DNA from: Temnothorax longispinosus
Lineage: Eukaryota > Arthropoda > Insecta > Hymenoptera > Formicidae
DNA length: 64,000 nucleotides
Reading direction: 5' to 3'
Assembly (NCBI RefSeq): GCF_030848805.1
Contig: NC_092365.1
Location: forward strand, 14,658,486-14,722,485
Below are positions 41,021 to 54,700 of the stretch, piece after piece (the stretch's first letter is position 1; each line of letters begins with the position of its first letter). The notes beneath the pieces are model-generated. The model was not told the DNA's origin. It saw only the letters and a program-made list of their open reading frames with translations, and made no database searches. A program made the translations under genes and the position numbers.

Positions 41021-42752
41021 CCTATAAAAAATCGGTATTAAGATAAGATAACAACTGTATAATAATCTCGTTAAATGTTTTTTTAGGGGGGAAGGAACGA
41101 TCTATCAAAATTAAAAGCACTTCTGAACGTAAACACGCGAGATAATAATACGATGAAAAGTTCGCAAAAACCAGAGCGTATAAAAGTCAAGTGGAGCTGA
41201 AATGCGGTCCATATAGGTTTCCCGCGTATAATGAAACTTTCACCGCAAATGTAAGAACCGTCACTCGCGAATAGCTGGTATGTAATCTCGCTCGAATGGC
41301 GTTACGGTAATTACTGTTGCGCGTTCTCGGCATCCGGATTAAAATTAAAAATGTTTTTAACACTCTCAAAATTGTATCTCACATTTCAAAAATATTGTAG
41401 ATGTTGGGATTAGATTAGATTAGATTAGGGAACAAAAGATGTGCGTGCGCAAATATACTCGCGACAGTATCGCGTATATATTGACGTATCGATCTCTATA
41501 TAGCGGGTGTCGCCAGCATAAATTAATGTGCGTTTCATATGTTCTAACAGTAGAGTATTGAATTCATATATATGTGCATTATTCACACAATTGGATATAT
41601 GTACATGTAACGATGACTTTCGATTGAACGGTTTTAACATGAACAGAAATTTTACGAATGGAAATTAAAAAACGTAAATACAAGACACAAAATAACTTTA
41701 ATATACCTTCATGATTCTAATTCTAGTCACAAAGACGATTTTTTTTTTTAATACCTGAAGATAATCAAGAAACGTCGTCATATATATATGTGCATTATTC
41801 ACACAATTGGATATATGTACATGTAACGATGACTTTCGATTGAACGGTTTTAACATGAACAGAAATTTTACGAATGGAAATTAAAAAACGTAAATACAAG
41901 ACACAAAATAACTTTAATATACCTTCATGATTCTAATTCTAGTCACAAAGACGATTTTTTTTTTAATACCTGAAGATAATCAAGAAACGTCGTCAAAGAT
42001 CGTGCTTGAAACCGTTTTCTTCTCCAGGATTGATTAATCACGATACTTGTTGCACAGAATCCAATTTTCTTTTTATTTTTCAAGAAAGTAATTTAATAAC
42101 GTTCGATTTACGTACGCTTCTACAATTATAGTTTGCTTGTTTTCCAATATAGACTATAGACTATTTTAAGTCGCGTTTAAAAATATACTCAGCGTAAAAA
42201 AAATATATACTTTTAAGATGATCTATATATGTTTTATTTACGTAACTAAACAGTTAATCATACTCGACAGAAATACGCGCGTTCGAGCACTGAGCGGAGT
42301 ATACGTTCGGCGAACACACCGTGGGCAACTGCAATTCGTGCTCTAACTCGCGCCGACGGTTGCATCGGATATTGTAGTGGCCCGCGCTGCGCGCATAGTA
42401 AAGGAAAATATCCCCCTCTTACATATGTTAAAACCGGTTGCGTTGTGATGTTATGTAAGTAAATGGCATGCAAGAGAAGCGATGTTAATATAAACGGTCA
42501 CCGTAAAGAAAGATTCTTAGAGCTGATATGACGAGATTATAGGGTCTGTTTTCTATTGTTGAACTGGCTGCACTAATTCAGAGTTCATCTTTTTTACTCC
42601 ACACATTGGAAGGAAAAAGATAATGCCACTCTAAACTAGCGCAGCCAGTTCAGCAACAGAAAACAGACCCAGACCTAATAATAGAGGTATTCCCTTAATT
42701 AAGAATAGAGATGTTCCTTTGCTGCCAGAGAAAGAGATTCACGATCTTACTT

Positions 42753-42795
<43 letters not shown>

Positions 42796-45700
42796 TTATA
42801 GAGAAGGAGAGAAACAGTTGAAATTTGCCTAAAAAGTATCTTAGATCGAAAATAGCTTCATTTCCGGCAAATGAATATTTTGAAGGGTATTTTGTTTATA
42901 GATTGTAACTCGAGAGAAATTTCCTGTAATGCAACTCGCATGTTGGAGTCCGGGACCATGATAACTGGTATAATCACCGAGAACCATGGAGAGTGAAAAA
43001 TGTGAAAGCGAAAGCGTGTGTCGAGATCGGCAGATATAAACTGGAAACTGTAAGTAATTTCTTAGTGTCCACGTAATCATGACAACCATTTCTTATTTAT
43101 TCTTACAAATTGTTTTTATAAGAATTGCTATGGAAATATTAATTTTGAATCATATTATTAAATTTGGAAGGAAACAGTATCTTCTGTTTATCCTTCATTG
43201 AGGATACAATATATCTCCGGGGGAGCATCGGAAGAATCATAGCGTTTCCCGGGGCTCCCCCAGTCAACCCAGGACCATCGTATATAGAGTTTTAGCCGGT
43301 AAAAATCCGGCACTCCCTTCGCCTATCACGGAGGCGATGGGGTCTTCCCCCTCCCACAAGAGGGGGCTATCGGTCGAATGGCCGGTAGTAGATTTCTCCA
43401 CGTAAAAAAAAAAAAAAAATATATATATATATCTTATACGATGTTAATTAATAGTAAACGTTCGAACTGATGACGAAGCGACGCTGATGCAGCTCGTTTG
43501 ATTGAAGGCGAATCGCGCGGTCCGACGATCGATTAGAGCTTCGAATTACTCAATGGGGAAAATGCAGTTATGCAGCGAGCGGCTATTAGAAAAGAATTCG
43601 CTGTGTTGCACAATCTTGTAAGACAAAATCATGCAAATGGAAAACTAATGTTCAACTCTGTATAAGTGTACACGAATCTCAATATTGATTATTTAATTTA
43701 ACATTAACATATTATATAACTTTGAAAACGGTTTCAGAAGACAGTCTTCAGAAGAAAAAGAAATTCAGAGATAATGTTTTCTGAATATTTTAACTTTAAG
43801 ATAAAATTTTAATTTGTGACAATTAGTAGTTGTTAAAAAGTTAAAAAAAAACCCGGGTAAGATATTTCTATCCGTCTGCGTTTCGGCTAGACCTCGTGTT
43901 ACGCGTTCGTGAGAAAATGGGTCGTGGGGTATCGCAGCATCAGCTTTCATCTCTCGCTCCCAGTAAGTACACCTGGCCGATGAACGGCGATCAGGTAGCG
44001 CAAGGCTACCGACGAGAATGAGCACGTAGGGCACGCGGTCGCAAGGCCGGTGAGTAAGGGAGGATCGGCGGAGGGTGTGTTCGCCGGTGCTGCGCTGGCT
44101 GGAGAACAGGTACTCGCCGTAGGCGTCGTACGTTCATTGATAAGCGTATAACACCCCGTGCCTTAGACCCGATGACGTCAACGGACGCCTGCGCAGCATT
44201 ATGTCGAGTCCTGAATCGCAGTGGCGAACCATCAGCGTCGCAACGCGTCCGATTTTCTTCGCCGTATCGTACACACAGCGAAACTATTTATCTCGAATAG
44301 CTCACATGTGAATTAATTTAATCTGCGATCGGAAGCATAACTGTTGAGACTATTATTTACTTGAGTACACATAATTCTTTTAACGACAGCAGGAACGTAA
44401 CTGAAGGAAATTGCATTCTAATTAGTCTGCGTGGCAGTGTGCCAAGGCTCCCACTTCCTTATTTCTCCATCATTAACTGCATGCTATAGCTATATCATTG
44501 ACTTACAATTAATAACGATATTCTTTTATGAATTAATTAAAATATCTAAAACTATTTTATCTGTTGTAAATTATTAAAGTTAAACGAGACGCAGGCATGA
44601 CGCAGAACCTTCGCATTTATGCGTTGATTGATGCGATCGGCAGTCGCGCAATCATCTTACGAAATTTTCGACTAGCATGAAGGATACTCGGAATTTCTAC
44701 ATGGGCGAAGTTGATACGTTCCTGGTGATACGGCAAGATCGTTTTAGACCGCGAGGAAGGTACTGTCGTCTCTCCCGCACCAGGAAATTTTGGACAGGCG
44801 TGCGTGCATTAACAGGCGACGCCGCGTTAAAATTGGACTATTTCTCCGAATCTTCGCGGATCTACCCCCACCTGCCTTCGTGTCATTCTGCATTGGCCAT
44901 TCGTCCATGAGAAAAATCGCGCGAGAGGAGAAAGCACGACGAGTTAGAATGAAACGAATAGAAGGGAGTCGTGGAACAGAGCTAGATAAATGAAATAGAT
45001 GTAGGTGGAGGAAAGGGAGGCGAAGGAGAGGGAGAGCAGACGGGGGTTGGAAAGAGTCAGTGGCGGGAGAGTTTGGGGGAGAGAGAGTGAGAGAGGGAGA
45101 AACAGAGAGCGAGAGAGAGAGAGCGGAGGGAAAGAGAGTGACAATGAGAGGGAGAGAGAGAGTAGAGATATCGTAGGATCACCTCTTGCGTATTGATTGG
45201 TCTTTTGTGAAAACTACACCCCCATGTAGCCGCGACGCGAACCATTTCGCCAAGTCACTAGACTTCCAGGGTATCGGCTACTAGGGTGGTGAATGCCGCC
45301 ATGTTTGGCACGGTCGATCGAACCCCCCTTTAACGCCGCGTCGCCCCCCGTCGCCGATGATAATGTCGCGAGCGAACGCGCCGCGCCGGCGAGCGGTCGA
45401 GCTGACGCGCGTCCCCGCGACGTAGGCGAGAGGGGACCACTTTCCATTCCCCCAGATCGCGACTCGAGAGCGAGCGAGACGTGATGTAAGGGGAAATCGT
45501 GAGCGACGGACTCCGGCGATACAGCGACTCTATATCGGCATCGATCGCCGAGTGACCCATATCTGGCGGTGACGGGAGCCCCTGCCCTCGCCCCCGCCGG
45601 TCCCCCGTCGCTTCTCCAACCGCCCCTACGACGCTTCTCGCATCCTGGTGCGCGCATCTACCCTCTCCTCGACCACCCCCGTGCACTTGCCGTCCGCTTG

Positions 45701-48700
45701 TACGCCGTACGGGGGTACACCTCCGCCCCACACGGGCCGTTGTACCCCCACCCGTCACCCCCCGCCCCCGACAGCGGCAAGCGACCATCACCATCACCCC
45801 CTACCCCCGACTCCAGCAGCCCTGCCTGCTTTCCACGGCCGAGCAGATCTTGGGGGTTGTACGGGATGATAGCCGAGTGAAAAAGCTTGGCGAGTACCGA
45901 GGAGAGTTCGCTCATCAGCAGCAGCAGCCCTGGCCTGCCACAATCCCTTCGATTCGGTCATCGTAAGTGTCGCGTCGACGAGGAGGTAGAGTGGAAGCTG
46001 ATGCAAGTCCGGTGCGAGGGTGAGGGTGAGAGCTAGAAAGAGAGAGAGAAAAAGAGAGCGAGAGAACGAGCGACAGAGAGGAGTGTCTGATGAAGAGTGC
46101 GAACGGGAGTGCGAAAGGAAAACTCGATTAGCCGCTCGACAGCCGGTCTGCGACGTCCGATGTTCGAGACACCGAGGAGACGCGACGAGCGAGCGAGTGC
46201 CGCGGACGCGAGCGGAACGTCGCAGGCGGCACCTCCGAACGTATAATTCGCGCGAGACGTACTCCCGGGAGTGAGCCCTTTGCCTGTCCGATCCGGTCAA
46301 CCCTGTCAATCTCGTCAATCTCAACGTGTCGGGGCTCACAGTGACAGTCCGTAGCGGAAGAGTGTCAGTGATGGGGATGAGAGTGGCCAGCGGCGACGAC
46401 GACGGCTGCGGCGGCAGCGGCACCGGGACGACGGACCAGTATGGCGGACGATAATCGTGGAGTGTCGGTGGTGTCGCCGCCGCCACCGCCACCGCCACCA
46501 CCACCGCCGTCGTCGTTGCCGTCACCGCTGCTGCTTACGACAGTGGTTGCACTACGTGCCCGACGTGCAGTGGTGTCCGGCGCGCACCGGGTTCACATGT
46601 ACGCTACGTACCTTTCGCCCTTTAGTGAGATCAATAAGCAGTGCCGTGGCCACTCGAGTCGTGCCCCCGCCGGGGAAAGTCGTTCCGTGGGTCTCTGGTG
46701 TACCTTCGTTCCCCGTTACAATCGCGCGTCTTTCCTCCAACCCCTCGCCACCGCCGTTCCTTCCTTGACGTCGTCTTGACTGTCGATTTGATTGCACGAG
46801 GCTCAATTCCGAGCCGCACGTCGAGCGTCAAAGAGTGCTAAGAGTATTCCGGAGGTGAATCGCCTTCCGAATCATCGTCAAGAGCTGGCTTTCAGTGGCC
46901 GGAAGTGTAGTATTTTATCAGAACATTTCCTTCTCTTTCCGTTTCTTCTCGTTTCTCCTTCGAAGGGCGGTCAAACGAGACTTCTTTGCACTCCTCCACT
47001 TTCGGGTTTTGCCAGAGTGCCCATTTCCGCCCGTTTATCTTCGTGTATCAGTCGCTATCTCGTCCGCCATCGAGGTGTTCCTCGATATCGCCCGATCCAA
47101 CTGCTTGCGTAGCACTTCTCGTCTGCATCTTGGATCGAATTGGTCATCAGCCAGCACCCGGTAGGACTTCCCTCGTCTTGATAGATCTCCTTATCGCTGC
47201 CTCCGCTTCTCTCAATCTATCTCGCTCGGTGTCTCTTCGTTCGCTAGTCTTCTTTCGTTGCCCGTATTCCGTACATTACTTTCCATTCACACGTTCAGTT
47301 GCTTCATCGCAACGAGATTGCTTTTATCTATTTCCACAGCTTTCGTTACGTTCCGTGTTGTTATCAGACCCATGAAATTTTATGATATCGATTTCCCGCG
47401 GCGATTTCCGTGCTCTTCGTTAAACTAAGCATCCAGAAGTATCAAAGAATCCGTTCTCAGCGAAAGAAATTCTCGTCTTAACTCAAAACGGTCCGAGATC
47501 GTCGTGTAATTTAATCGGAATGTTTTACCCTGCAAAAGAATTGTGTAAGAACTTTTACATCTGCGAAATAAATTCTCTTGCGAACCTAATGAATATCCAT
47601 TCAAGTGTTAAATCTCTTAACACGTATAAATGACAATTGATCGCAAATTGTTCTCTCTGCAAGTCTCGCTAATGAAAACTCTGAAATCTTTTTCAACAAT
47701 ATATCTCTTTCATTCTGCATTCTACTGATGTATTGTTTACATAATTATTTATAGACTCAACGTGAACATTTCCAATTAAATGTAGACTTCAGCCGGTTCA
47801 CGTTCGACGATCATTCGTTATATATCACTCGGAAGTATATCGGCAGTCAAAGGGTTAACGAGCGGGAAGAGTTCCGCGCCGCGAGGAACAAAGTAGCCAT
47901 AAAGTAACAGCGATAAGATGTATTTACCTAAGCTGCGAGAGCTGAACCGCGTGCGGCGGAATAAAATCGATAATTCGGCACTAATATAGGAGTCTAGCAT
48001 TAACTCTCGCGATGCGTGGATAGAGGGGTCGGGAACGGTTTTTCTATCGGTTTTCTAAAGATTTCACATATTTCTTCTCACGGAACTGTACGCTCAGCCT
48101 AACGACAAATATTTGCATAATACATAGCCGCGATATATTTGTTCTCCTTTATTTTTTTTTAATTCCGTATGCACGCGGCGGAAAGTTCTGTTTTTACTAC
48201 TCGGCTATTTCGGGATACTATATCGATTCTTCGGCTCGTATCGTAGCCTGTTTTATCGCATTTCATTCCTTCTGTGCACATTGTTACGTCGCTGATTGTC
48301 CGTCAACGCATGAACTTGCGCGGCAGAAAGGCGGATAATTTCCTGATCGTCTCGCTTTCACTGCCTTCGTTAGTGTCGGGAGAAAGAGAAACAAAGAGCG
48401 GGAACATGCACGGCAATTAAATAGCATCAGGGAATGGAAGCGTACCCGAGGGAGTTGCCAATCGCATTAATAGGAAGGCAATGAAAGAAAAGGAAAATGA
48501 GAGGCTCGCGCCTAGCGAGAGATGTTTTTCTCTTTGCACTTCATTGTCAATTATACAATGTGCGCGAGTGATTTTTACAACACGCTCTTACGTCAATTAT
48601 CGCGTTTAATCCTGTCGATATAACGAATGTTTGAGTTTATAATGCAAACAATTTAACTTTCGCTAAGTTATCTTAAGTACATCGATTCGGTATATCTTTG

Positions 48701-51700
48701 CCGATATAAGTTTTCTCCAACTGCGTGACATTTAATTAAAAATATTCGTAAAGTTCTTGCTCTAGTCTTCTGGAGGGTAACGCAGGTCGGAGCGGCACTG
48801 TTCTCTTCCGCGTTCGCGCGACAAACGTAGATGACTGACGACAATTGAGTGTCGCAGTAAAAAAAAAGTACTCACGTTTGATCTCTGATGATCGTGGAGA
48901 TAGGAAGAAAGGGGGAAAGAGTTAGCCGGATGCGCTTGCTGTGCGCTTTTATCTCGGTGCACAGACGCAGAGACGACGGGACGAGGGCGTGAAACTCGGC
49001 GATGCGCGTAAATCGCTAACTGAAGCCTCGAACAAGGCACGTGTCGCTCGATCGCAACATACACGTTAACGAGATTCTGTGACAAGCGCGGCGTATGCGT
49101 GCGTGTGCATGCGTGGGTATGCGTGCCTGTGTGCATGTGTGGGTCTCAATCGCGGCAAGTTTTTCGCGTGGAAACCACGATCGGGCACTTGGCCGCACGC
49201 GACGTGTCGACACGAAATATCGCACGAGAGCGACTGTACAACTCGTAGTTGCCCTGTAGTTAATACTCCCTGGCTGTGCCGCCGGTGTTAAAGTTACATA
49301 CGTGTTCGCGGTCGGTTGGGCTCATTGTGGGCGACGGCGACGAGCGATCGTCGACCATGAAGTCCGGCAAACCGGAGCGAGAATTTCTACAGGCGGATTA
49401 CGAACTCGATCGAATTCCTCGCGCCAATACCTGTTGCCAATAATCGGCGCCGATTGACTTTCTCACTTAACAGGGAACTCTCGCAGTAAATCTAGCGGCT
49501 TAACAACCCTTGAGTCCTAGGCTTAATAGCGCGATAGTCGAATCACGGAGTTGCCCTTTATTTGACATAGAATCGAGCTGAGAAAAGGTTTTTTTTTTTA
49601 TTACAACAAAATATGGTCTTTAAATTAATAATCTTTTTGTTCTTCTTTGAATTGGACGAAGACTTGCGGAGAGCCTTACGCAGCGCGTCAAAAAGATGTC
49701 TGGTTTAACGGCAGCACGTAAAATGGATAAGCAGGATAAGAAAATCGGGCTGTGCTTGAAAGCAACTTTATCAAATGAAGGGCCAAATCGATGCAACCTA
49801 ATTCACGCTATATTTGGCTGACGACATACATTCCTCGCATTTCGTAGATTTATAATTAACGAGCACGTCAATAATTTCATTCCCATTAAATATCCATTTC
49901 ATTTCCGGAATCTGAAAATGTAAGAGGCGTGGCCAGAGAAAGCCACTTATTAACGATTTAAAAAAAAATATTTTGCATACGTGCGTTTTGTCCTAGGATG
50001 ACCCCATATCTAACTGCGAATCAGCCTGCGATCCGATGCGAAAGAACGCTGGTCCCCCTTAAACGCGAGGTCCCCCCGTTTCCCGAGAGTGCTACGAGAC
50101 CAAGTCCCGGCTCGTTCCCGAGGCAGGGTACGCACGTGATGGGAGAAATAAGTGTCCCCTTTTGCACTACGATAGAGCCGCACTGTTAGGCGTGTGTGTG
50201 GGAACGTCGTGCGGTGCGCGGCGCGGCTCGGCGGGCCGCGCAAAGGCCGCCCAATTAATTAAGATAGCTCCTAGACACACACGCTAGATCGATAGGGAGA
50301 CCGGCCGCGATAAAGACTGGCGAGGGTCTCAGACTTCAGGGATGTTGCAGTGCTGTGGTGTTGGAGGTGGCGCTTCCACGGCACCTCAGGCTCCGCAGCT
50401 GCACGGTACCGGATCCGCTGTCGGGGCTACCGCCTCCACGAGAACCACCAACATGCAGGACGCAGTCGTTCTCGAATCCATCCTGGAGGTGAGCGTTATC
50501 AGCGATGAGTAATAAAACATTTTTGCGCGCGCGTGCCTTTTCTATTTTTTAAATGTTTTATCTTAAGAATTTGTTATCTGGATTTAATTAATTACCTTCG
50601 TACGCAGTTTGGAAAATATTACTTCTACTCGTTTGTGTATTATTGATAACTATTTAATTTTTTATTAAATACAATCTCCAAGATAATGAAAGATGTTTTA
50701 ACGACCATTTTTATTTTCTTCTTTTTTAAATGTTTTTAGGTGAGACTTCTGCGTGTTGCTTTTTACATTAGGGAAAACTGAGTTATTCTGAATTTGCAGA
50801 AAAAGCATCTTATGAGATATTTTGCAGTTGCCAAAAATTAAAGATCCTGCGAAGCGATATTAATGAATGTGTGAAACACACGTGCGTGCACTTTGTCGCG
50901 AATCGAAAGTCCTTGAAATTAAACAGATTTACGTGGAAAAGGTAATGTGCGTGTAATCAATACATACATATACACATGTACCAATATACACGTGAGCGCG
51001 CGAAAGTTACGTGTAAACCATCGACAATGAACTGCGGCTCGTGAAAAGCTCTCTTTCATTCTCGGCGCGCCGCGCTCGCCGATATTCGATAAAGCGCACG
51101 TAATACGAAAAACAAAAGTTGTTATTAATGCGTTCCGGTAATGATTGCTCGTTCTCGAGGGAACTTTAATTCGCGGCTTCGCCACGCGTAAAATAAACCG
51201 CTCAAACTTCGTTAACGACCGAAATTTATGTCCCTTGTACGCCGCGAGCGCGCTTCGAAGCGGACCCCAGAAATCTGTGTACGCGGGAAATTAATACTGA
51301 CCTGACCGAAGTTCAATCTACCGCAATCGAGATAATTGAGCCAATTAATTTCGCGAAGTGGTAAGCAGTTTTACTGATTATAAAGCGATCGGCGCGGCGT
51401 CACGGCCATAATTGCCGGCTAATTATAAAGAAGCTATTAAAGGGGACATGTCAAAGAGAATGTCATCTATCGGTATTATCCTCTTGTTTTCTTGATATCG
51501 TTTTTTTTTTCGACGAGAGATTTCTACAGCTAGATTGTATATAATGGAGATCCGTTGCGCGCACCTTCCGGGCAATCGAAGCACAAAAGCCCGGCCCCTT
51601 CATTTCAAACGTGACATTCTTGTCGCGTATCCAACTACACGTCGCTCCGGGTTATTAAAAACAAAGTCTCGCGACCGCAAAATTAGAAATTGAACCGATT

Positions 51701-54700
51701 TCTTTCTTTATCCGTTATTTCCACTCTCTGTGTGAAACGTTAAATAACTCTGTGAAATTATATTAAAATCTTATTATGAAACTCCTTTGTAATGTGGAGT
51801 TGCCTCATATTTACCGCAGCATACGGAGTGTACGTTGCAATTAAATTTTATTTATAGTATCAAACATTTATAAAAATACATAAACATCCATTTCGTATAA
51901 AATTTTACTGCGTGATTCGGAGCAATAAATTGTCTGTATAAACAGCTATTAATCGAGATATCGGCGCAACCTTAGCAAATCGCTGTCGTGTCTACGTAAC
52001 GACTACCGCATAACGTCGATCACGCGCCGAAGAATGTGTCTTATTTGTGTCGGATATTGACAAATTTATTTATGACGTTAATCATACGATCGATTCTTTC
52101 AGAAAATGCGGGAGACGGAAGCCCTACGAGCGGAGCTGGAGAGGCAGCATGCGGACGCACAGAACCAGCTGCGGGAGAAGATAGCAGGACGCTATCAGGG
52201 CCCGGAATCGATCGAGGCGTTGCAGTCCAAGATCCGAGAGCTCGAGAAGAAAATCGAGCTGCAGATGGTGAGGCACGAGGAGCTGTCGCTGGAGCTGACC
52301 AGTCTGTCACGTGCACGCAGTAGGGGACCGGTCATAAGTCACGTCACGTCCACGAGCGTCCCGACGTCGACTTGGCCGCCAACCTGCTCCGAGATTGATA
52401 GAATCATCGCCAAGATCGAGCAGGACAATAGGTACGCGGATCGACAAAACGGATCTTTTTAATCGAGACAAATTGGCTTTGCAAACTCGTCAGCATGACA
52501 CAGTTGATCGTCGTTCCTCGCATACTCTATACATATATTTAAGTATAAAGGCGTTTGTGTAAACATTATTTGTAAAGGCGTCAGTTGTTTTAACTACGTA
52601 TGACTTTTGTAAGTGAATCGCACGGATTTTTTATTAATCAAAATAAATTTAGCGGCAGAATTTTGCACGAATTGGACCACACGCGGAGCGCGATAACCAC
52701 GCAGCAACCCTCGGCTACGCAGAGCATCCTTAGGTCCAGCTCAGAGAATCTTCCCAACCTTGGCCAGCATCAACATCCACCTCATCCACACGCCCTCAAC
52801 CTCGGGATACCTACCCAGATGGGTCACGTACGTTTACGTAATATTATACAATGTTACACAATCTTTCTCACTAATTTTTATACGAAAAGATTGAGAGAAA
52901 TTTAACATTAATTTGAACAAGACTAATTATTTAAATAATTAACTTTCTTGTCGCAATTTGTACTAGTACTCTCTCCCTCTGATGTGTTTGCTGATTATTG
53001 ATAAGAACTTTTCTCTCTTTCTCGAACAGTACGCAGGTTCACCAATGCCATTAACGCCGATGATGCCTGGTTGTCCTCCACTGACGCCGAATGGACCACC
53101 ATATCACTACAGCGAGCCGATCCCGCCAGCACCGTCACTCTCCAGCAGTCAGTCGCAGCCCGCTTTCCAGCAGAAAATTCAACAGTACCAGCAACAATCG
53201 CAACCGCACGAGTTGTCGAGTTCCCATTCTCAAAGCGCCCTACCATCCCAACAGAAACAGCAGCAACAAACGCACACCTCACACTTCGGAAGCAATCAGT
53301 ATCAGGAGAGCTACCCACATACGCAAACGTATCAGCAACCGCAGCAGCAGCAGCAGCATCCGGCCTCGACTACGTACCTGACATCGGCCAGCCAGAGCGT
53401 GATACCTCACTATACACAGCCTGTCCAGACTGCCCAGAATTATCAGTTGAATGGGAGTCAACAGGTATGTCGTCAATTATTCAATTATGATTACTTTCTT
53501 ATAAGCAGGTAAACGAAGTAATGAATTCTTGGAGGCCTATAGATAGAACGGATGGCACTGTTTTTAGCACCCAGTTTACGAAATATTTATCTAGAATAGT
53601 TTCCAACAGTTATAAATTAACGTTGATTCAAGTGTTGCAATCTTTTATGACGAGTACATTTCTAATTTTAGTTTTATCGTAATATCGCTAAAAGTAAAAC
53701 ATTGAAAATTACGAAGAAGATTAAGCTGGCTATAAATTTCACAATGATTGATTTGTCTCACGCACAGGCAACGACATATCCTAGTTTGTCCATGGCCTCG
53801 CATCCAAATGGAACTTACAGCACAGGCGCGACCAGCTACAACACCCAGTTGCCGCATCACAATTATACTATGTCGCAGACGAACATTCCGCAGACGACGC
53901 TGCCCTCGTTGCCGCTGTATCCCACGTCCTATCATTCCACCCTCGGACTCACGAGCGTACCCCAGTCCGTTCTTCCTTTCTCCAGCGGTCAGAGCACTTT
54001 CGCCACCAGTGGAACGACATACTCCACTACCGTCGGGACCAACGCTTTCGGGACGCCGGGCGTAAGCTCAGGTCAGAATCGCATTAACACACATCATTGA
54101 AAGATTAATCTTCAGTATAATACTTTTAAGAAGGTAAAGCATAAACTAAATTTTTTTCCGACTTTAAAAAAATGAGTCGTAGCATTATTCAATTGAATTT
54201 TCTGATAATAACGCGTGCCTGTGCAGGTACTAGTTCGGGAGGTCTGTTACAAGCAATAGGCGATCCTCTACAAGCGATGCAGCAACTCTCCGCCCAGTCG
54301 CAGGCAAATCAGCTTCAGCAGCAGGCGATTATCCAGCAGATCCAGCAGAGCTTGCGCGCCAGTTCGCCGACCGCGCCCGGTACCGCGACCGGCCACCATT
54401 TTCTGGGGGGTCCTAGGCAAATGCCGAAGATCCCTACAAGTATACTGACGAATCCCCTGGACCGATTGACTAACACCGAGGACATTGTACCCGAAGGTCA
54501 AGTGGATATGCTGGACGTGCCCGGCAAGGGCAGATGTTACGTTTACATAGCTCGCTTCAGCTACGAGCCGTTCCAACACTCACCGAACGCGAATCCGGAA
54601 GCGGAACTACCGGTCCAGGGTGGCGATTACCTCCTGGTCTGGGGCCAGCCTGATGAAGACGGGTTCCTGGATGCGGAAACGCTCGACGGTAGACGCGGTC